From contig JAKSDN010000998.1 of the NCBI GenBank assembly GCA_022360075.1, positions 1 through 7,144 of the forward strand: a stretch of 7,144 nt of DNA, read 5' to 3'. Below the pieces are notes generated by a model. That model saw only the letters and a list, made by a program, of their open reading frames with translations. It was not told the origin of the DNA and did not search any database. Each line of letters opens with the position of its first letter. The first letter of the stretch is position 1. This document shows, piece after piece, positions 1-6,880 of the stretch. Origin of the DNA: Kiloniellales bacterium. Lineage in GTDB: Bacteria; Pseudomonadota; Alphaproteobacteria; Kiloniellales; JAKSDN01. The translations under genes and the position numbers were made by a program.

Positions 1-102
1 AGCCTCGCCGATCGTCTTGTTCATCTTCCAGCCGGTCCCGACCCAGATCTCGGGGCCTGCCGATGCTCTTCCCGGCATGACGTCGCTGTCGGCGCCGGCC
101 AT
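1..102 (-). CDS. Triosephosphate isomerase paralogue (EryH/LerI-like), N-terminal fragment
   Basis: This is the 5' end of a gene running off the left edge: 34 codons are visible. After a 17-residue lead the protein reads IWVGTGWKMNKTIGEA, which is beta strand 1 and the first catalytic loop of triosephosphate isomerase (canonical GNWKMN, with catalytic Lys). The Lys is kept, but the Asn just before Trp is replaced by Gly. From memory, TPI paralogues of erythritol loci (EryH, L-erythrulose-1-phosphate isomerase) also change this position, reading GTSWKMNKT, so a tetrulose-phosphate substrate is more likely than a housekeeping glycolytic role. The ATG at 102-100 shares one base with the regulator's stop (TGATG), suggesting translational coupling. 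A second ATG at 78-76 is possible. Neither has a clear Shine-Dalgarno. The family is clear from the motif. The paralogue assignment rests on one substitution plus the neighbours, and the rest of the gene cannot be seen. Confidence 0.82.
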   Translation of the reverse strand, partial: MAGADSDVMPGRASAGPEIWVGTGWKMNKTIGEA

Positions 103-1121
103 CACGAGGACGGCGCGCGCTTGCTCTTGCGCGTGCCCGTCGTCCCGCCCTCCGAGGCGTTGAGCCGGCCGGCGGTCTCCTCGTCGGTGATGAGAACGTC
201 GACGAAGCCGCCGCGCAGCACGCCGCGAATGATATCGATCTTCGAGCGCCCGCCCGAGGTCAGGATGACCTTGGGGATCTGCCTGAGGTCCGCCGGACTC
301 AAGGCCAGGACCCGATGATTGAGCGGGTGGTCGACCATCTGGCCTTCGGCGTCGAGGTAATGGCCGAGCAGATCGCCCGCCGCCCCGGCTTCCTTGAGCG
401 TGCGCAGCTCCTCGTCGGTCACGAGGCCGAGCCGGCGGATCGTCGATTTCTTGGTGATGTCGCCGCAGCTCACCAGCGCGAGGTCGACCCGCTTGGCTTT
501 CTCATAGACCTCCTTCAGGACCTCCTGCTCGAGAAAGAGATCGCGTGAGGCCTCGGTGCTGGTGAAGGCCGGGCCGGCCAGATAGTAGCACTCGGCTCCG
601 AAGAGGTCCGCGAAGCGCGCCGCGGTCTCGTAGGTGTTCATGGCCGAGGCCCGGGTCAGGCCGCCGAGCAGCGAGACGACCGAGAGGCCTTGCAGCGGCC
701 GCCGCTGGATCGAGCGAAGCGAGTTGCGCAACGTGCGCCCCCAGCCCATGCCGACCGACTGCCCGTCGCTGAGCTCGTTCGAAATGTAGTTTCCGGCCGC
801 CACGCCCAAGACCTCGGGCACGTCGTCGTCTTCGGCCGGACTGGGCACGACCACGACTTCGTCGAGCTCGAACTTGCGCTCGAGCGCGCGCTCGAGCTCG
901 ATGCAGGAGGCCAGCTTGGAGTTGATGCGGATCTGGACCACGCCCTGCTCGCGGCAGGCGGCGAGGATGCGGTTGACGCGAATGCGGTTGATGCCCAGGC
1001 GCTCGGCGATCTGGCGCTGGGTCAGGCCCTCGACGTAGTAGTACCAGGCGATTCTCGTGCGAAGCTGGTCTTCGGGATCGACCAGTGTGGCGGGCGCCGG
1101 TGCGTCGTCGGGCCAGGACAT
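102..1121 (-). CDS. SorC/DeoR-family sugar-responsive transcriptional regulator (EryD-like)
   Basis: A 339-residue regulator of normal SorC-family length. An N-terminal helix-turn-helix occupies about residues 31-58 (GLTQRQIAERLGINRIRVNR). It is followed by a sugar-phosphate-binding domain over about 65-320, with the family landmarks GMGWGRTL (124-131), SLLGG (150-154), GAAGDLLGHYLD (246-257) and ITDEETAGRL (311-320). SorC proteins usually bind a phosphorylated sugar and release, or activate at, their operator; EryD of the erythritol operon belongs here. The ATG at 1121 has ACGAGG five bases upstream, overlapping the rpiB-like stop, and the genes are ten bases apart. Its own stop overlaps the start of the TPI-like gene. 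Sitting inside the operon, it is probably autoregulated and senses a pathway intermediate. The effector is not predictable. The last ~15 residues are a basic, low-complexity tail. Confidence 0.92.
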   Translation of the reverse strand: MSWPDDAPAPATLVDPEDQLRTRIAWYYYVEGLTQRQIAERLGINRIRVNRILAACREQGVVQIRINSKLASCIELERALERKFELDEVVVVPSPAEDDDVPEVLGVAAGNYISNELSDGQSVGMGWGRTLRNSLRSIQRRPLQGLSVVSLLGGLTRASAMNTYETAARFADLFGAECYYLAGPAFTSTEASRDLFLEQEVLKEVYEKAKRVDLALVSCGDITKKSTIRRLGLVTDEELRTLKEAGAAGDLLGHYLDAEGQMVDHPLNHRVLALSPADLRQIPKVILTSGGRSKIDIIRGVLRGGFVDVLITDEETAGRLNASEGGTTGTRKSKRAPSS

Positions 1122-1131
1122 GATGGCCTCG

Positions 1132-1605
<474 letters not shown>

Positions 1606-1612
1606 CGCCAAG

Positions 1613-1618
1613 CTCCTT
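1613..1618 (-). promoter_or_regulatory. Ribosome-binding site fixing the RpiB-like start
   Basis: AAGGAG on the minus strand, seven bases before the ATG at 1605-1603. It is the best Shine-Dalgarno in the window. It lies too close to the alternative TTG at 1611 (one base), so it selects the ATG. Confidence 0.75.
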
Positions 1619-1632
1619 GCTTTCGCCGGGCG

Positions 1633-2691
1633 TCACGCCGCTCGGTGGAACGCGGTCCAGGGAAACTCGAGCAGCGCATCGTGACAGATCGCCTTGATCA
1701 GGCTGTGCGCCAACGGCAGCGCTGTCGGCCCCAAGCCGCCGGCCGCCATCTCGGACTCGAGCGCGGGTCCGATCGCAAGGGCGAGCTCCGCGCCCTCGAT
1801 CGTGTCGTCGGGCATGCGCTCGGCCTTGGCATTGGAATAGCGCAGGCCCGCGCCGAGCAGCTTGCCCATGCGGCTGTTGCGGCCGCCTTGGATGGTAACA
1901 TAGAGATCGCCGGTTCCGGCCAGGCCGCGCACCGTCTCCGTAAGGCCGCCGAGATGCGAGACCAGCAGGTTCATCTCGGTGACGGCCTGGGCATAAAGCG
2001 AAGCCGCCGGATTGTGCATGCGCGCGCCGTTCTCCGCGACGCCGTCGCGCTCGAGCAGGCCTTCGGACGAGCCGACGCCGATCGCATAGAGGTTCTTGAA
2101 GGCCGCGCAGACCTCTACACCCGCTTGGTCCGGGTTGGGCCGCGGATGGTAGTAGGGCGCGGCGACCAGTTCGATCAGCCAGTCGATCAGCGCCCGATCG
2201 GAATGGGTGAGGATGACCGAGCTGTGGCGGCGCGCGGCCAGCTCCCCGGCGATGCAGGGGCCAGCGACCGCCGCGACGGGGCTCGCCGGCGCGCCGAGCT
2301 CGGCCAGGCGCGCGGCGATCACCTCGGGAATGATGCGCAGTCCGCTATCGTCGGCCACCAGGCCCTTGGTCAGGATCATGATCGGGAGCGGCCGCGACAA
2401 AAGCGGAGCGAGTTGGCGGCAAGCCCAACCGACCCCGGGCGAGCTGACCCCGAAAACCACGAGATCGCAGTCCTCGCCCAGGGCCTCGCCCAGGCGATCG
2501 TAAGTATAGGGCCGCACGCTTTCCGGCAGCGGGCTTTTCAGTCCCGGGTGCCAACCGCTCTGAGCGACGGACTCGATGATCCGGCGATCCAGGTGCGTGC
2601 CGACCAGGCGAACGTCGTGCCCGCGATCACTGGGCGGCAGGGAGAAGGCGCTGCCCATGACACCGGCGCCGAGAATGACGATCTTGGCCAT
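1633..2691 (-). CDS. GpsA-like NAD(P)-dependent glycerol-3-phosphate dehydrogenase
   Basis: A 352-residue cytosolic dehydrogenase, slightly longer than typical GpsA (about 330-340). It has the N-terminal Rossmann motif GAGVMG (8-13), TKGL (108-111) and GPCIAGELA (144-152, usual form GPSFAKE). The catalytic-domain signature VEVCAAFKNLYAIGVG (192-207) carries the expected Lys199, followed by GLAGTGDLYVT (257-267) and the phosphate-binding Arg-Asn pair at 271-272. GpsA interconverts DHAP and sn-glycerol-3-phosphate. A catabolic operon and several deviations (Cys in GPC, GGRNSRMG) suggest a different phospho-polyol, oxidised at the carbinol next to the phosphomethyl carbon. The ATG at 2691 overlaps the upstream stop as TGATG with GGTGAG just before it, so it is preferred over the GTG at 2697. 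The pairing with a G1P-dehydrogenase-type gene is unusual. The family is secure, the substrate open. Confidence 0.88.
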   Translation of the reverse strand: MAKIVILGAGVMGSAFSLPPSDRGHDVRLVGTHLDRRIIESVAQSGWHPGLKSPLPESVRPYTYDRLGEALGEDCDLVVFGVSSPGVGWACRQLAPLLSRPLPIMILTKGLVADDSGLRIIPEVIAARLAELGAPASPVAAVAGPCIAGELAARRHSSVILTHSDRALIDWLIELVAAPYYHPRPNPDQAGVEVCAAFKNLYAIGVGSSEGLLERDGVAENGARMHNPAASLYAQAVTEMNLLVSHLGGLTETVRGLAGTGDLYVTIQGGRNSRMGKLLGAGLRYSNAKAERMPDDTIEGAELALAIGPALESEMAAGGLGPTALPLAHSLIKAICHDALLEFPWTAFHRAA

Positions 2692-4004
2692 CAGCACTCA
2701 CCCGCCGCGAAAGCTTGGAGCAAGTCGGCGTCCCCGGCGACATCGAGAATGGAAAAGCGGTCGCGGATCTCGCGGGCGTGCAGCACCGCTTCGCTGTAGA
2801 AGCCGGTCGGCAGGCCGAGGCTCTCGCCGGTCATGGGCGCCCCGGCAGCGGCCATGGCGCCGCTCAAGCGCTCCGGCGTCAGCAGCGCGGCCTTCAGGCG
2901 CTCCCTGATCGAGGACCAGTCCGATGAGAGGCGGGCGTTGATCGCCTCGGCTTCTTCTTCACTGAGCGCCTTGTTGCGGAACTCGCGCAGGCAGGCGGGG
3001 CCGGAAGCCGGACCGAAACGGGCGAGCACGGCGGCTTCGTCGATCTCGGTCGCCGCGACGCGCGGCGGCGTTTCGGCGTTCACGATCTGGTTCTGCAGGC
3101 GGTTCATGGACAGCGCCGCCACGCCGACCTGCTCGCCGTGCAACGTGCCCGGATGGCGCTCGCCCGCGACCATATCGATGTAGTGGCTGATCAGATGCTC
3201 GCTCATGCTGCCGTGGTGGGTCGTGCCGGTCAGGCAGACTCCGAGCCCGCACAGCACCAGCACTCGGATCAAGCGGCTGACGGCCTCCAGATCGCCCTCG
3301 ACCAAGGCCGCCGCGGAATCGAGCAGGGGCCCCTCCTCGGCCTCTTGGATCAGAAAGGGGCTATCGCTGTAGTAAGTGCCTTTCAGCAGGTGCGAGAGCA
3401 GCCAGTCGACCTGGGCCGTGCTCCGGCACATGCAGTCGCCGAAACCGCTGCGAACGAGCTGGACCGGCGCGGCGGCATTGACCTCGAGATCGAAGAAAGC
3501 ACCGCGCGCGCCCTGCGCCTTGAGCGACCGCTTGACCCCCTCGACGGTGATCGAGGCCGTGGAGGTGGTGTAGCCGTTCATCGAGGGCGCGGTGGCGAAG
3601 ACCGCGTAGCCGCGGTCGTGCAGGAAGCTCGCGTACTTGCAGAGGTCATTGACGGTGCCGGCGCCGACCGCGACGAGGCCATCGGCGAAGGTCGTCCTTT
3701 CGCACAGCGCCTTGGCCGTCGCCATGTCGGCATGCGGGCTGTCGAGCACGATGGAGTCGACCGCCCCAGCGGCGGCAAGCGCCTGCTCGACGCGCCGGCC
3801 CAAGGCTTCGTAAGTGTTCTCGTCGCTAACCACAGCGAGGCGCCCGGTCAGTCCGACGGAAGCCACCAAGTCGGCCTCTCGGCCGTCCAGACTCGGCTCG
3901 ATCAGGATCGAGCGAAACGGCACGTCGGGCGGCGGTTTTCCGGTTTCCGGATCCTTCCAGCGGCCGGTGATGAAATCCTCGATCAGTGCGTTGCCGCCGC
4001 TCAC
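2691..4004 (-). CDS. sn-Glycerol-1-phosphate dehydrogenase-like metal-dependent alcohol dehydrogenase (AraM/EgsA family)
   Basis: With the start chosen here the protein has 437 residues and belongs to the glycerol-1-phosphate / iron-containing alcohol dehydrogenase group. It shows the nucleotide-binding VGAGTVND (113-120), TAPSMNGYTTSTASI (138-152), and metal ligands Asp190 (GFGD), His270 (SEHLISH) and His289 (LHGEQVG), matching B. subtilis AraM as I recall it. Family members reduce DHAP to sn-glycerol-1-P; here the reverse oxidation of a phospho-polyol is more plausible. Asn143 replaces the Asp of the usual S-x-DG motif, near the substrate. The GTG at 4004 has GGGAGA eight bases upstream, and residue 2 onward reads like a family N-terminus. 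A longer ATG start at 4112 (473 residues) would overlap the ATPase gene by 26 bases, has no visible Shine-Dalgarno and adds a basic tail. The stop overlaps the next start. Confidence 0.87.
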   Translation of the reverse strand: MSGGNALIEDFITGRWKDPETGKPPPDVPFRSILIEPSLDGREADLVASVGLTGRLAVVSDENTYEALGRRVEQALAAAGAVDSIVLDSPHADMATAKALCERTTFADGLVAVGAGTVNDLCKYASFLHDRGYAVFATAPSMNGYTTSTASITVEGVKRSLKAQGARGAFFDLEVNAAAPVQLVRSGFGDCMCRSTAQVDWLLSHLLKGTYYSDSPFLIQEAEEGPLLDSAAALVEGDLEAVSRLIRVLVLCGLGVCLTGTTHHGSMSEHLISHYIDMVAGERHPGTLHGEQVGVAALSMNRLQNQIVNAETPPRVAATEIDEAAVLARFGPASGPACLREFRNKALSEEEAEAINARLSSDWSSIRERLKAALLTPERLSGAMAAAGAPMTGESLGLPTGFYSEAVLHAREIRDRFSILDVAGDADLLQAFAAGEC

Positions 4005-4011
4005 GACGCGG

Positions 4012-4017
4012 TCTCCC
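4012..4017 (-). promoter_or_regulatory. Ribosome-binding site supporting the GTG start of the G1P dehydrogenase-like gene
   Basis: GGGAGA on the minus strand, eight bases before the GTG at 4004-4002. The competing ATG at 4112 has no comparable motif. If this start is used, an 82-base spacer (4005-4086) follows the ATPase stop; I see no strong hairpin or promoter in it. Confidence 0.55.
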
Positions 4018-4086
4018 GATCCGACAGTCCGGGCCCCGAAGGACAGCGCGTCCGCCCGCCGAATCGCTCTGGCATCTTTGCGATCA

Positions 4087-5163
4087 TTAAATGCGCCTCT
4101 CACTCTTCGCATCGAACAGGTGCACGGCCTCGGGCGGCACCGAAAGCGCGAGCGTTGCGCCCGCCTGCGCGCGATAGCGACCCGGCGTCACCGCGCGGAA
4201 CTCCTGCCCGTCGACCTTGAGCAGCATGTGGGTCTCCGAGCCCGTCGTCTCGGCCAGGATCACCTCGGCCGGGATTTTGCCGGGCGACGCCTCGTCGACG
4301 GCCAAGGCGATGTCGACGGGACGCAGGCCGCAGACCACGTCGGTGCCGGCGAGCGCGGCGGCCGTGGGCGGCAGCGGCAAGGCAATGGCCCCGACGCGGC
4401 AGACGGTCGCGCCGTCCTCGGCCTCGATCCGGCCCTTGAGAAAGTTGATCGACGGCGAGCCGATGAAGTCGGCCACGAAGCAGTTGACCGGACGGTCGTA
4501 AATGTCGTCGGGCGAGCCGATCTGCTCGATCTTGCCGTCGCGCATCACGACGATCTCGTCGGCCATGGTCATGGCCTCGAGCTGATCGTGGGTCACATAG
4601 ACGGTCGTGGTCTGCAGGCGGTCGTGCAGGCGGCGGATCTCGTAGCGCATCTGACCGCGCAGCTTGGCGTCGAGATTGGACAGCGGCTCGTCGAACAGAA
4701 AGACCTGCGGATGGCGGACCAGGGCGCGGCCCATGGCCACCCTCTGGCGCTGGCCGCCGGAGAGCTCCTTCGGATAGCGGTCGAGATAAGCTTCGAGGTC
4801 GAGGATCTCGGCTGCCCACTGGACCTGCTTCTTGATCTCCTCGGCGGGCTTGCCGCGGACCTCCATGGTGAAGGCGATGTTGTCGTAGACCTTCATGGTC
4901 GGGTAGAGCGCGTAGTTCTGGAACACCATCGCGATGTCGCGGTCACGCGGGTGGACCTCGTTCATGCGCTTGCCGCCAATGCGGATCTCGCCGTCGGCGA
5001 TGGTCTCCAGGCCGGCCGTCATGCGCAGCAGGGTGGTCTTGCCGCAGCCGGAGGGGCCCAGCAGCACCACGAACTTCTGGTCTTCGATGGTGAAGCAGAT
5101 GTCCGTCAGGACCTTCACGGCCCCGAAGCTCTTCTCCACCTTGTCATAGTCGACCGATGCCAT
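4087..5163 (-). CDS. Sugar/polyol ABC transporter ATP-binding protein (UgpC/MsmK/MalK type)
   Basis: A 358-residue ATPase of the CUT1 carbohydrate-importer class, acting at the inner face of the cytoplasmic membrane. Walker A GPSGCGKT is at 36-43, the Q-loop Gln at 82, the ABC signature LSGGQ at 134-138, Walker B VFLFDE at 154-159 and the switch His at 192. A C-terminal TOBE regulatory domain (about 235-350) is typical of MalK/UgpC and absent from most other ABC ATPases. Two copies would energise two permease subunits, but no permease gene is in the window. The solute-binding protein at the right edge is the likely partner. AAAGGG lies five bases before the ATG at 5163, and the kinase stop is 60 bases upstream. 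All catalytic motifs are intact. The transported substrate cannot be told from an ATPase; neighbours suggest a short polyol. Confidence 0.95.
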   Translation of the reverse strand: MASVDYDKVEKSFGAVKVLTDICFTIEDQKFVVLLGPSGCGKTTLLRMTAGLETIADGEIRIGGKRMNEVHPRDRDIAMVFQNYALYPTMKVYDNIAFTMEVRGKPAEEIKKQVQWAAEILDLEAYLDRYPKELSGGQRQRVAMGRALVRHPQVFLFDEPLSNLDAKLRGQMRYEIRRLHDRLQTTTVYVTHDQLEAMTMADEIVVMRDGKIEQIGSPDDIYDRPVNCFVADFIGSPSINFLKGRIEAEDGATVCRVGAIALPLPPTAAALAGTDVVCGLRPVDIALAVDEASPGKIPAEVILAETTGSETHMLLKVDGQEFRAVTPGRYRAQAGATLALSVPPEAVHLFDAKSERRI

Positions 5164-5223
5164 CTCCGCCCTTTCGGCTGCGCCTATCGCTCCTTCCCGG
5201 ACCGGCGCATCGGCTGCCGCCGG

Positions 5224-6756
5224 TCACGGCAGCGCCCCCTGTGACGCGAAGGCGACCAATCGATGACTGGTCGCCGCGGTTGCCTGATAGAGGCCCTCGT
5301 AGATCCCGAGCAGCTCGCGGTAGCGCGCGCCCGCCTTCGCGTCGGGCTCGACCGCTTTGGTCGACCCGGCCATCGCTCCCGCCGCCTCGGTGATCGTCGC
5401 ATACCAGCCCGCGCCGGCCGCCGCAATCATGCCGGCGCCGAGCGCGGAAGCCTCGACAGTGTCGGAGACCAGCACGGTCTTGCCCGAGGCGTCTGCCAGC
5501 ATCTGTCGCCAAAAAGGGCTCGCCGCGCCGCCGCCGATGGCCAGGTACTCGCGAACCTCCAGACCGGCGTTTGCCTCCATCAAGGAGGTGCGCATCACCT
5601 GATCGAGCGTCATGCCCTCGATCAGGGCGCGGTAGACGTGGGCCGGCGAATGGCCGCCGCCGAAGCCGATCAGGCAGCCGCGCGCGCTGGTGTCCCAGTG
5701 GGGGTCCATGACGCCCGACCAGTACGGCAGAGCCATCAGTCCCTCGGCACCGATCGGCAGGTCGCTCGCCTCGGCTTCGAGCTTTTCGAAGACCTTGGGG
5801 TCGTTGCGCCCCTCGGGCGTGAACTGGTCGACGAACCAGTTGACCAGAAAGGCCCCGGAACGCAGGCAGTTCTCCAGGATGTAACCCTCGCCCTGGGCGG
5901 CGATTTCTGTCCGCCAAGCCTTGTCGTAGGCATAGGCCCGCGACCAGACGCCGGAGACGACCGCCGTTCCCAGGTTGATGTAGGCGCGGTCCGAACGGGT
6001 ACAGTCGGTGCCCAGACCGGCGAGCTGACCATCGCCGCCGGCCGCGAAGACCGGCGTCCCCGCACGCAGCCCGGTGGCGCTTGCAGCCCCTTGCGTCACC
6101 TCGCCCAGGGGCGATCCGGGCGGCAGGGCTTCGGGCAGGCGATCCTCGCTCAGGCCGAGAGCGGCGAGGATTTCCGGCGACCAGCGCTTGGCCTCCAGGT
6201 CGAAGAGACCCATCGGATCGGCGCTGATCCAGCCGGTGCGGCTGTGCCCGGTCAAATGGCGGACCAGCACGCACTGAACGTCGGCGAAGCAGGCGGTGCG
6301 CGTGAAAACCTCGGGCTCGTGCCGCTTGATCCAGAGATAGCTGTAGACGCAGGGCGTGATGTCCGGATAGCGGCCGGTGATGCGATGGATCTCGTCGGCG
6401 CCGAGCTCCGCCGAGAGGTCCGCCACCTCTTGCCGCGCCCGTTCGTCCAGCCAGGTGATCGCCGGCCGCAGCGACTGCCCTGCCTCGTCCAGGAAGGCGA
6501 CGGTCTCGCGCTGGTTGGAGATCGCCAGCGCCGCGACCCTTCCTGCATCGACCTGTTCGAAGAGGCCGCGTAGAGCGGTCACGCTGGCCGACCACCAATC
6601 GGCCGGATCCTGCTCGAAACAGAACAAGGCCGGATTCGACAGCGCGATGGCCGCCCGCCCCTCGGCCACGGCACGGCCTGCACGATCCCAGGCGATCGCC
6701 TTGCAGCTCTGGGTGCTGGAATCGAGTCCAACGACGAGATCGCGCTCTGCGGCCAT
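5224..6756 (-). CDS. FGGY-family carbohydrate/polyol kinase (EryA-like role proposed)
   Basis: A complete 510-residue cytosolic kinase with the two actin-like domains of the FGGY family. Landmarks: GLDSSTQSCKA (10-20, phosphate loop 1), NQRET (81-85), TWLDERA (101-107), the catalytic base Asp242 in GGDGQ (240-244), NLGTAVVSG (261-269, phosphate loop 2) and the adenosine motif IGGGAASPFWRQM (407-419). The opening resembles xylulokinases. The Arg83-Glu84 pair in QRET matches the residues that hold glycerol hydroxyls in E. coli GlpK, which favours a polyol substrate. It probably phosphorylates the imported compound at a terminal hydroxyl, giving the substrate for the two dehydrogenases downstream. 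The ATG at 6756 is chosen; an in-frame TTG at 6777 would add seven residues. Neither start has a good Shine-Dalgarno. Family certain, substrate inferred: tetritol most likely, xylulose or a pentitol possible. Confidence 0.93.
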   Translation of the reverse strand: MAAERDLVVGLDSSTQSCKAIAWDRAGRAVAEGRAAIALSNPALFCFEQDPADWWSASVTALRGLFEQVDAGRVAALAISNQRETVAFLDEAGQSLRPAITWLDERARQEVADLSAELGADEIHRITGRYPDITPCVYSYLWIKRHEPEVFTRTACFADVQCVLVRHLTGHSRTGWISADPMGLFDLEAKRWSPEILAALGLSEDRLPEALPPGSPLGEVTQGAASATGLRAGTPVFAAGGDGQLAGLGTDCTRSDRAYINLGTAVVSGVWSRAYAYDKAWRTEIAAQGEGYILENCLRSGAFLVNWFVDQFTPEGRNDPKVFEKLEAEASDLPIGAEGLMALPYWSGVMDPHWDTSARGCLIGFGGGHSPAHVYRALIEGMTLDQVMRTSLMEANAGLEVREYLAIGGGAASPFWRQMLADASGKTVLVSDTVEASALGAGMIAAAGAGWYATITEAAGAMAGSTKAVEPDAKAGARYRELLGIYEGLYQATAATSHRLVAFASQGALP

Positions 6757-6799
6757 TGTTGAATTCTGTCGGCCCAAATGTCGTTATCGAACGCTCCCC

Positions 6800-6813
6800 G
6801 CGCCCATGGGCGC
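6800..6813. repeat. 14-bp perfect palindrome, possible operator or small hairpin
   Basis: GCGCCCATGGGCGC is its own reverse complement. It lies about 45 bases before the kinase ATG, downstream of the larger hairpin in transcription order. It could be an operator half-site pair for a dimeric regulator or fold into a five-base-pair stem with a CATG loop. Self-complementary words of this kind are not rare in GC-rich DNA, so function is uncertain. Confidence 0.3.
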
Positions 6814-6838
6814 AGGAGACCGCTTCGTCGCAAAGGAC

Positions 6839-6868
6839 GCGGGCCGCGGCGTCGGTGCCGCGGCCCGC
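6839..6868 (-). terminator. Strong intercistronic stem-loop after the solute-binding protein gene
   Basis: A perfect 12-bp inverted repeat, all G and C (GCGGGCCGCGGC and its complement), closes a six-base loop. It starts 12 bases after the solute-binding protein stop in the direction of transcription. Only a weak T run (CCTTT) follows it, so full Rho-independent termination is doubtful. The placement fits the stem-loops that protect the 3' end of binding-protein mRNA and let it accumulate above the downstream genes. The structure is directly visible; its effect (partial terminator, mRNA stabiliser or both) is inferred. Confidence 0.6.
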
Positions 6869-6880
6869 GAGCGGATCGGG

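Larger units (their letters stand above)
6757..6880 (-). other. Spacer between solute-binding protein and kinase genes
   Basis: The longest non-coding stretch in the window (124 bases). It holds the hairpin at 6839-6868 and the palindrome at 6800-6813. I see no convincing sigma-70 promoter and no small gene with a ribosome-binding site, so the kinase is probably reached by read-through or by a promoter I cannot recognise. Confidence 0.6.

Noticed and set aside
861..901. Inverted repeats built on CTCGAG/GAGCTC
   Set aside because: They lie inside the regulator coding sequence and follow from repeated Leu-Glu-Arg codons (ELERALERKFELDE); no independent function is needed.
3138..4220. 360-codon plus-strand frame
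   Set aside because: Antisense to the G1P dehydrogenase-like gene; no domain recognisable.
3814..5244. 476-codon open frame on the plus strand
   Set aside because: It is the shadow of the ABC ATPase, whose Walker A, signature and Walker B motifs are intact on the minus strand.
5263..6573. 436-codon plus-strand frame and the 484-codon minus-strand frame at 5144-6598
   Set aside because: Both overlap the FGGY kinase in other frames and are Arg/Gly/Ala-rich without family motifs.
6757..6795. Possible sigma-70-like promoter (TTCGAT, 17 bases, CAGAAT) before the kinase
   Set aside because: The -35 match is poor and the -10 would sit six bases before the ATG, giving an almost leaderless transcript. 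Not supportable.
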